DNA from: Lantana camara
Lineage: Eukaryota > Streptophyta > Magnoliopsida > Lamiales > Verbenaceae
Assembly (NCBI GenBank): GCA_037501455.1
Contig: CM074856.1
Coordinates: forward strand, 51,675,001 to 51,739,000
Length of the DNA: 64,000 nt
Reading direction: 5' to 3'
The notes under the pieces were generated by a model. That model was not told where the DNA came from. It made no database searches and was given only the letters and a program-made list of their open reading frames with translations. Position numbers and translations under genes: made by a program. This document shows positions 56,556 through 64,000 of the stretch, piece after piece. Each line of letters starts with the position of its first letter. The stretch's first letter is position 1.

Positions 56556-59500
56556 ATGAAATGCAAACCCATTCGTATCCATCCTTAAGTCAAATAAGTT
56601 GACCAAGTCCTGACTAACTCTAAATGGCTTCGGATCCTAAAATTCATTTTAGAATCCGACTAGAGAAAGGCGTTCTCTAAAGGGCGAAGTTTTCAATTGT
56701 GAAAAGTCGACCCGGGCCAAAAGAGAAGCAATCTAAGGTGAATGGATTTTTCCAAACCACTTAAAAGCAATTGAACCACCTCATAAAAATGTTACAAGGT
56801 ATAACATTATGGAATTATTCAATATTCCAAATGAGGAAACAAGTGCACGCGAACAAGGTCTAAAGATCTTATTTGAAGATCTTATGGTCTCGATCATCAA
56901 CTGAGAAAAGAGTTCTCAATGCACTGATTGCTTACATTGCTTCGACTATCATTCAAACCCTTTATGCTCAACTAGAATGATGCTAATGTAGCATAGTTAA
57001 TCATTTAAGTTGATAATGGTTGAGAGCATCCTTAAGAAGGAATAAAAGGTTGAGATGGTTAATTCTTCTTCTAAAACTCCCTAAGTTAAAGGCTTGAAGG
57101 CCTAAAGAAGAAGAAACCCTTAAGAGCCCAATGGAGGGGCATGTAAGGGGTACGCCCAAAAGACACTAGAGATCAAATAGGACGTTTGCTTCTATGGTAG
57201 CAAATAAGGACTTTGAAAGGGAACTGCAAAGAGTATGAGTACTTTGAAATGTTACCTCGTTTAGTAATTCTACTAGGAATAGAATTCACTAGTCTTGAGT
57301 CAATTCTGCATAATCCGTTGTGCAAAGACTCAAGGCACTAATGTTCTGAACATACAACGAGATAACAAAAGTAAGATGACAAAGCTTCGAATTACTTTGG
57401 AACGTTGAGATATAAAAGGATTAGCAAGTCAGACACCTTAGGATCATTCTATGAAAATGAACCTATAGTGTTGACTTCCTGTGAATCCTGTCATGAGGGA
57501 AGCGTTCCTGAATCCCGTTTATAAGAAACATGGAACGTTCCAAAATTATAGTGGATTTCGATCCATGCTGATGAGTGTAAGATGCTTAATGTAAGCACTA
57601 GATACAATCGTCAGTTTAACCATTATGAATGAATGTACTTGTTAAAGTACAAATTCGAAACTTATATGAAATTCTTAGAATTTCGAAAGGAGGTTAGGAA
57701 CCGAAGTAGTCATAAGTTATAGGTAAATCGATATGATCGAGATAGCCAATATCTTAGTAACTAATTCCTTAGTCATCTTAGAGATAATAGGATTATCTCT
57801 CAGTAAACTAATTCGAGAACACCTTAGTGTTTCCGAATGAGGGAATGAAACCTTATAGGATATGGTCCATTCCATAGCAAGCTTTATTGACTTATAATCA
57901 TTCTAGGAATAAACTCCTAGAATATGCAGTTAGAGATTTTGAATTTAGTACCTTCCAAAATCAGTCCTTCAGTTGCACTATGCAAAGTGGCATACTAAAT
58001 TCCCTAATTATTCTTATCCAAGAATTCAATAGAATCCTCTTACTTGAAGAGGATAGTGGGAGATAAGCTTGAAATGAGTTCAAGTTTATACAATGATATT
58101 GGATATCAGTTTTGCGATTCCCTTGCACAAAGGTTGTTTGTCCCAAAGGAATGTACCTTTCTTAAGGAATTGTTCCTATAGAAGAAGAAAGGCAAGCAAG
58201 CAGACCTCAAAGAAATTTGAGGAAAAATATCCATTCCACATATAGAAGAAACGAGCCCATCTGATAAAACTTAGCCAAATTTTAGAGTATGTACACGTGT
58301 GAAACCCTTCTCTTAAGATGCGTTTAGAACGCGTTCCTAGATAGCCAAGGAATTACTTGAAGAGGAGACACTGTCAGATTTGGAATCTGAGTAGTGTAAG
58401 CAAGCCTTGAAATTCAATATGGATTCCATATACTTAAACCGAGTTTTGACCTTGGTTGATCCACCTGATAGGATCAAGCTCCTAGAGCTTCGAGTAAATG
58501 GAAAGCATTACAACCTTCTTGACGGTTGAAATGCAAAAGTCCATTTGGGTTGTGTTTACCATATCCTCATATTTTGTATATGAGATATGATAAATGAATA
58601 TGAGAACTATCTTGTTCAAATATGAGATTGAAAGAGACTGAAATAAGGTATTTCTATAAATCTCATATTCAGTGGGAGTATGCATAAGGTATGCAAATCC
58701 CTAAAGTCAATCTGTGGATTGATAAAGGCTTCTAGGATTAGACAATTCGATTCCATAGGATAGTCGAATCGTTTGACACAGATGGAAGTCGAATAAGTCT
58801 CAAAGTGTACATAGGAAAGTTAGTGATGTAAGAGTCAATTTTTGGTTCTTTAGAAAACGACATCCTTCTCATTAGGAATGTCAAGGACGGCGTGAAAGTT
58901 ACCAATTCTTGTTTAAGAAACAATTTGACATGAAAGATCTTAGTGATTATCCTATATTCTCGACATTCAGATCTATAGAAGATTGATCTAAGAGAATAAA
59001 AGGATTATCACAAAATGAGTACATAACCACGGTACTAAAAGGAGTTTAGTATGGACAATGGAACATCTCTTTTGAAGAGTATGTGTCCTAAGATAACTTT
59101 GAGAAAGTTAGAATGTCCAAAATCCCTTTAAGTGAAAGGGTGCATAATGTATGAAAAGTTATGTACTAAATTAGATATGGCGCAACACTAAGCGTAGTAG
59201 GCCGAATCTAATATGACCTCAGAGAAGGTCATTAGATCTCTGTAAAGGATGTCCTCAGAGTACTTGAGAAGAAATGAGGATATGTATTAGTTTACAGAGC
59301 CCAAAAGATCTTATTGTTAGAAGGATATTTGATGTAACCGTTCATCAAACATAAATGATTATGAAATCATTGAAAGGATACAACTTCTACCAGAATGGTA
59401 ATGCAATGTGTTGGAAAGGGGTTCCAAGGACGTACATTGCAAAACTCAACTATCGTAGTTGAGAACTTAGTCGTATTATATAATACTAAGTTAAGTGTTT

Positions 59501-59798
59501 GGGTAAGAAACTCCATCTAACTTGTTAGATGAAGTTCCTAGCATGAAAACAACTCCTTGATCATATTGTATGATAAAAAGGATGGTTGCTCAAGTAAGAG
59601 AACCAAGACCTCACCAAGAGACTGAACACGTGATTACGAATCACTTTATAAGGAAAAGGTGTTTCCTAAGAGATGTGTAAATAAGAGGGTCACATCAGCA
59701 GAGAATATAGCAGATCCACTTTGGAGACGCCCAAAGTCAATAGGGTCTCTAAGTGCATCTTGAGAAGATGGGACTTAGAGTACCTAAATGGCTTTTAC
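56556..59798 (+). pseudogene. Gag-pol relic of copia-3, no open frame
   Basis: Nucleotide-level remnants can be followed in copia order. At 56564-56610 CAAACC-ATTCGTATCCATCC and AAGTTGACCAAGT correspond to the copia-1 gag start. Integrase- and RT-like nucleotide blocks follow (for example CTTAAGGAATTGTTCC near 58165). At 59700-59790 ATATAGCAGATCCACTTTGG and TTGAGAAGATGGGACTTAG correspond to the RNase H end. Small indels and stops occur every few dozen bases; the longest ORFs are chance and on the opposite strand. It gives no product. Confidence 0.75.
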
Positions 59799-59813
59799 GG
59801 GCAAGTGGGAGAT
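59799..59813 (+). other. Polypurine tract of copia-3
   Basis: GGGCAAGTGGGAGAT directly before the 3' LTR. Confidence 0.93.
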
Positions 59814-62099
59814 TGTTAGGAATAGTGCCCTAGAAAGCCGATTCGACGTAATCTGCTTTGGGACTTTTCTTATATCACAGACAATCTTTGAATAATATAC
59901 GATTGATCATAGGCAAACACTTCTTTATATGCCAATACGTGTTTTGAGTGTTTCCATTATGTGTGCATGTATGAGAACTCCCCTAATCCTGATGACTTTA
60001 GGACTCTACCATTTAGGTGAAATGGTTCATGAAACGAGCCCTATATCACATAAGTCATGATTAGTAAAATACTCCAAGCCGATGAGTCCTACAGACAGTG
60101 GGAGTGTCAACCTGACTCCTCTAAGGCTTGCTTGTGGGATCACGCCCTTAAGAAGGACCACCTTGTTTCATGGAGGTGCAAAGTGTATAGTTGATACGTG
60201 CGTGATACATGAGGGTGCTTACTTTAATAAGTAAGTTCACTGAGGTGCCCCGTTTGAGAATATTCCTAAATGGGAAAGGAAGTTTCTATTTCGGGAAATG
60301 GAAACTTCCAGATTAGAAAATATCTCACGAGTCATTGATGTGATTAATTGATCCTTAGACTTGAGGTTCCTTGTCACTTTATGAATTAACTCTGTAGTCT
60401 TTGGTATAAGCTTTAAAGGGTGTCGCCTTAGACAACTGATTCAAGGCTTATGCTGGGGCTGCACAAGTGACTCATGAAAGTGAATGAGAATCAAGATAGG
60501 ACCTACACTTGCATTTGCAAGGTGATCTCTTATTGTGTAAGTTATTCATATGCCATATGGAGTCCTTGGCCAAGGCAGTAGATCAAGACATCAAGAAAAG
60601 GGTTTCTTGGATTGAGATCAAATGGATATGAAATGCACTTAGCTTTAAGACCAGATTATTAGGGTTCTAATTATTCCCTTACCCTAGATCATGGTTGAGA
60701 GATAGTAAGTAGGAGGATTGTATCTCACATGAATCAATGACTTAAAGGTTCTGTCGAATCCGAACATTCCAATTCAGCTAGGGGTTAAACACCTGTTGCT
60801 AGACTATGGTCGTTTAATCTGTGGACTGATTAATTAATTAGTGAATTAATTAATTAGGGTCACTGCTAATTGAATTGAGAACCTAGAGGGTCACACACAA
60901 CAACTTGGTTACATGAGTTGAGGCTTTAAAATGATTAAACGAGTTAATCAAGCCAAGAGGGTTCCACACGTGTGAAACCACACGTGTGGCTCACGTGAGT
61001 GACACGTGTCATTGTGACACGTGTCACACACGTGTATAAATATATGTGTATATTTATTTATGTATTAAATAATTAATGTGATTAATTATTTAATAGACTC
61101 TGGTTTAATTTTGAATTAAAAAGAAAGTCTTATTTTGGAGAAAAATAATCTAGTTAATTAATTATGAATTAATTAATTAGATAAAATAAGTTATTTATTT
61201 TAAATAAATAAAGTATAAAATTATCCAAAAATAGTTTGGATATTTTTAGCTCTCTTGAAAGTTGATTTGAATTAGAATTCAAAGTCAAAGTCAAAATTAC
61301 TTGATGATCAAGTAATAGGAGAGAGAGAGACCAAAATCCTAGCCCATTAAGGACTAGGAATTTCGTCCCTCCCCTTTCGTATATATAGGGAGCTCATGTT
61401 CCCCTTTAGAGCTAATAAAAAATTCTTTTGGTTCATGTGTTGAACACCATCCTTTCTCCAAGATAAATGAAACCCTAGGTTAAGCCTAAACACTAACTAG
61501 AGAACTAGCATCCTTACTAGTTAGATTGTAGCCAAGTTGGTGGACTATCTCTAGAGACTTCAAGTTAGAAGTTTTGAAGATTCGAGCTTTACCAAAAGTG
61601 GGGATTAAGCAAAACGATCAGAAGGGATGATGAAACGATTCTGAACCCGACGTGAAGCGAATGAAAAAATCGAACCAAAGAAGATGGCGAAAACGTTCGT
61701 CCATATCCTGAAGGATGAATTTTTTCACGAGGGTTTTGTGACTGGCAGTTTTCTACTTTCGCAAAACTGGTTTTCGAAGGGAGTTTCAATCCTGCTTTTC
61801 TCGTTTCATGTTTCTTTCTTTATGTTATATTGTTAAGAACTTCCCTAACATGAATTGAATCTAGGTTGGTTTGGATTGCTATCCCGACAATGGATTCTGA
61901 AGTAGAAAGAGACTTTCGAGGGACGGGTTGTCAAGCCGCGAGAAGAGCGTTCTTGGGTGGCTTGAAACGCTTCAAGAAAGAATAAAAGAAAAGTAAGTTT
62001 TCTATCTCTACGAATTTGGTTACACGATTGCGAGTCCAAGGTCCTTTTGTTGGGAAAATTTTTTAAATTCCGCTGCTTTCTGATTCGTGTTTTCCAACA
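59814..62099 (+). repeat. 3' LTR of copia-3 (2286 bp)
   Basis: Differs from the 5' LTR by changes such as CTTGTATC/CTTATATC, CGTGTGAGAAC/CGTTTGAGAAT and loss of one C in AAAACCGTTCG. G-box cluster at 60967-61034, TATA at 61380-61387. Minus-strand ORFs at 61589-61789 and 61845-62102 lie in LTR DNA and are not genes. Confidence 0.95.
60967..61034. promoter_or_regulatory. Cluster of six CACGTG palindromes in copia-3 3' LTR
   Basis: Same six boxes and spacing as at 53173-53240, unchanged. In this position the U3 could act on sequence downstream of the element. Confidence 0.8.
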
Positions 62100-63394
62100 C
62101 ATCTACCCGTTAGATGGAGTTTCTTACCCAAACACTTAACTTAGCGATATTTAATACGGCTAAGTATTCAACCTTATGGTCGAATCTTTTAGTGCCTCTC
62201 GATTGGAACACTTTCCAAAGCACTATTCTGCCATCTAGGCAGACTGCGTATCCTCTCATAGATCAATATTTATGTTTTTGATGATTACATCAAAATATCC
62301 TTTAATAACAAGATCTTGCTAGACTCTTAAAATATATCCTCATTTCTTCTAAAGTATTCTGAGGGTATTTTTACAGCATCCAGTGACCTTCTCCAAGGTC
62401 ACTTTTAGAATTGGCCCATTACGCTATGTGTTGCGCCAAACCTGGTCGCGTACATAATTTTACATACATTATACACCTTTTTCCCGAAAAGGGTTTTGGA
62501 CGTTCTAACCTTTTCATAGTTATTTTAGGACACATCCTCTTCAAAAGAGATGTTCCATTGTCCATTGGAAATTCTGTAGGAATCTTCCATACTAAACCAA
62601 TTTAGTACAATCTTTATGTACCTCGACTGTGATAATCCTATTATTCTCTTAGATCTATTTCATAGATAGCTATGAGAATGTAGGATCCATCACCTAGATC
62701 TTTCATCTCAAAATGGTTCCTAACCAGGCTTTGGTTACTTTTATGTTATCCTTCATATTCCCAACGAGAAGGATGTCATCTTCACAAAGTACCAAAAGTT
62801 GAACTTCTAGTCTCTAACACTTTCTTGTACACGTTATTTTCGAATTCTAAGTCAAACAATTTTGACTATTTTGCTAATTCGAATACTCTAATTCCTAGTA
62901 GCCTGATCCAATTTCGTAAATTGACCATTTGGAGTCAGCAAACCTTTTGCTTACTCCCACTAAATGTGAAATCCATAGATGTTCCATATTTTATGTCTTC
63001 ATCAATCTCATATTGATAAGACAAGCTTGATCCTATCAAGTAGTTCAACTAAGGTCTAAACTTAGTTTGACTATAAGGAATCCATTTCAGATTTCATAGT
63101 TTGTTTTCACTGCTCAGATTCCAAATCTGACAGCGCCTCCTCAAGGGTAAATGGATCAGTATCCATTTAAGAAGATCTAATGGAGAAAACCATATCATCT
63201 TACGGGCTATCTAGGAATGCGTTCTGAACGCATCGCGGGAGGAGAGTTTCACACATGCACTATCTCCTTAGTTTGGCTAAATTTTATCAGAACGAATCAT
63301 TTCTTCCTAATTGTGGCGTGGGTTTTGTCCTCAAACCTTTGGAATTCATTGGGCTCACCTTTCTTCTCTCCTAGGAACGATTCCTTAAGAAAGG

Positions 63395-63760
63395 TATATT
63401 CTTTAAAACAAACAACATTTGTTCAAAAGAATTGTAGAAACAATATTCTATATTGTTTTCACAGACTTGAACTAGTTTCAATCTTATCTCTCAGTTTCTC
63501 CTTCAATTAAGAAGACTCAAGAGAGATACACTCCTTAGAACAAACAACATTTGCTCCAAAGATTTGCAAAATAATAATATATATTGTTCAGGTAACGCCC
63601 GTTACCTCCTTTGTCTGAGCTTCTGTACCAAGTAATGGGCATTACTGCTTGTGGTCACAGTCTGTGGTAATACCCGTTAACTGTTCAGATAAACTTAAAC
63701 TTGTTTCAAGTCTATCTCCCACCGTCTCCTTCAGTTAAGAAGACTCCCACTGTCCTCTTC
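63395..63760 (-). repeat. Tandem duplication in copia-2 integrase remnant
   Basis: AAACAAACAACATTTGTTC...CTTGAACTAGTTTCAATCT...TCTCCTTCAATTAAGAAGACTC (63405-63520) recurs as GAACAAACAACATTTGCTCC...CTTAAACTTGTTTCAAGTC...TCTCCTTCAGTTAAGAAGACTC (63538-63740). The second unit is longer only because it contains the 90-bp palindrome module. Confidence 0.7.
63592..63681. repeat. 90-bp GC-palindrome module inserted in copia-2
   Basis: Three palindromes, GTAACGCCCGTTAC (63592-63605), AGTAATGGGCATTACT (63631-63646) and GTAATACCCGTTAAC (63667-63681), with spacers TCCTTTGTCTGAGC and GGTCACAG. The whole module, spacers included, matches the reverse complement of 48240-48330 in the gypsy-2 LTR. TGTTCAG flanks it on both sides (63585-63591 and 63682-63688). 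It interrupts the copia-2 integrase remnant. Confidence 0.85.
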
Positions 63761-64000
63761 AAATAAGAAGACAATCCCAAAATTCTAAGAATTATTAGGG
63801 AGTTTTTGAAAGCAACAATTCATAGTGCATTTAAGGGACTGATTTGGAAAGTGCAAGATTTAAAATCCTAACTGCGTTTTTCTGAAGTATAAGTTCAGAA
63901 CGAAGGTAAGTCAATAAGTTTCCACAAGGAATGAACCATATCCTATAGTGTTATGTTCCTTCATTCAAAAATATCAAGTCATTCTTGAATGAGTTTACTG

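Larger units (their letters stand above)
52020..62099 (+). mobile_element. Copia-3: young non-autonomous Ty1/copia element, TSD CATCT
   Basis: A complete 10,080-bp element on the plus strand, flanked by CATCT (52015-52019 and 62100-62104). LTRs are 2287 and 2286 bp. By eye they differ by about ten substitutions and one single-base indel. PBS (54309-54320) and PPT (59799-59813) are intact, but the 5.5-kb interior is a scrambled gag-pol relic without any meaningful ORF. Intact cis signals plus a dead coding region plus young LTRs imply movement with enzymes from another element. It inserted into copia-2 RNase H in the opposite orientation. Confidence 0.95.
49730..64000 (-). mobile_element. Ty1/copia element copia-2, decayed, split by copia-3, 5' end beyond window
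   Basis: Minus-strand sense: the 3' LTR at 49730-51727, PPT 51728-51742 and RNase H remnant to 52019. After copia-3 (TSD CATCT) RNase H, RT and integrase remnants run from 62100 to the window end. Nucleotide similarity with copia-1 and copia-3 is clear throughout, but frames are broken everywhere. It shares subfamily-specific sequence with copia-3 (for example the AACGC-GTTC / CTAGATAGCC region near 63200 and 58330). Confidence 0.88.
62105..64000 (-). pseudogene. RNase H, RT and integrase remnants of copia-2
   Basis: Right of copia-3 the sense strand (minus) resumes in RNase H near 62105-62330 (KGYFDVI-like, DSTIRLNT). RT remnants follow at about 62640-63130, including the sequence around the lost YVDD near 62775. 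Integrase C-terminal remnants lie at 63200-64000. The nucleotide match to copia-1 25700-27400 and 28871-28990 is continuous, but no frame stays open for more than about 60 codons. ORFs on the plus strand here (62411-62605, 62825-63016, 63217-63510) are antisense shadows. Confidence 0.78.

Noticed and set aside
62411..63510. Plus-strand ORFs in the copia-2 remnant
   Set aside because: Antisense shadows of RT and integrase sequence that matches copia-1 on the minus strand.

Overview
This window looks like a piece of a flowering-plant nuclear genome, probably a eudicot. It is AT-rich and consists almost entirely of nested transposable elements. I found no intact host gene and no rRNA, tRNA or CRISPR locus. 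The evidence is structural: Ty3/gypsy and Ty1/copia gag-pol relics, primer-binding sites complementary to initiator-Met tRNA, polypurine tracts, TG...CA LTRs with matching 5-bp target-site duplications (TSDs), and CACTA transposons with 3-bp TSDs. Species cannot be named from the sequence.

Layout. (1) 1-9502: a minus-strand Ty3/gypsy element (gypsy-1, Tekay/Del-like) with gag, protease, RT, RNase H and integrase relics and a 3.5-kb 5' LTR. A 1.45-kb CACTA element (2692-4142, TSD CTC) splits it between protease and RT. (2) 9798-14872: a composite CACTA element (TSD AGA) with one transposase-like exon and a nested 699-bp inverted-repeat element. (3) 15970-32262: a decayed minus-strand Ty1/copia element (copia-1). 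Its 3' LTR is split by a non-autonomous long-LTR element (LARD-A, 16392-25361, TSD TAAAA), and its integrase is split by a solo LTR (27407-28870, TSD AGAAT). (4) 32540-49540: a second minus-strand Ty3/gypsy (gypsy-2). Its gag zinc knuckle is split by LARD-B (34126-45428, TSD ACCAT), which has two 4032-bp LTRs that are almost identical. (5) 49730-64000: minus-strand copia-2, whose RNase H is split by plus-strand copia-3 (52020-62099, TSD CATCT). Copia-3 has near-identical LTRs but an internal region with no usable reading frame.

How the parts relate. gypsy-1, gypsy-2, LARD-A and LARD-B share LTR termini, primer-binding site and several LTR blocks. The LARDs therefore look like passengers mobilised by proteins of Tekay-like elements. 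Copia-3 looks like a passenger of coding relatives of copia-1. By eye the LTR pairs of LARD-B and copia-3 differ by about 0.5%, so non-autonomous elements made the most recent insertions here.

Most interesting signals: (a) each of the four Tekay-like LTR families carries a cluster of GC-rich hairpin palindromes with family-specific arms around a shared CG-GG/CC/GC-CG core, and a 90-bp module of one type also sits inside copia-2; (b) a hairpin occurs about 450 bp from the LTR 3' end in all four families; (c) a motif occurs four times with conserved spacing in the leaders of copia-1 and copia-3; (d) six CACGTG palindromes lie within 68 bp of the copia-3 LTR; (e) both LARDs share a decayed coding region that I cannot match to gag-pol.
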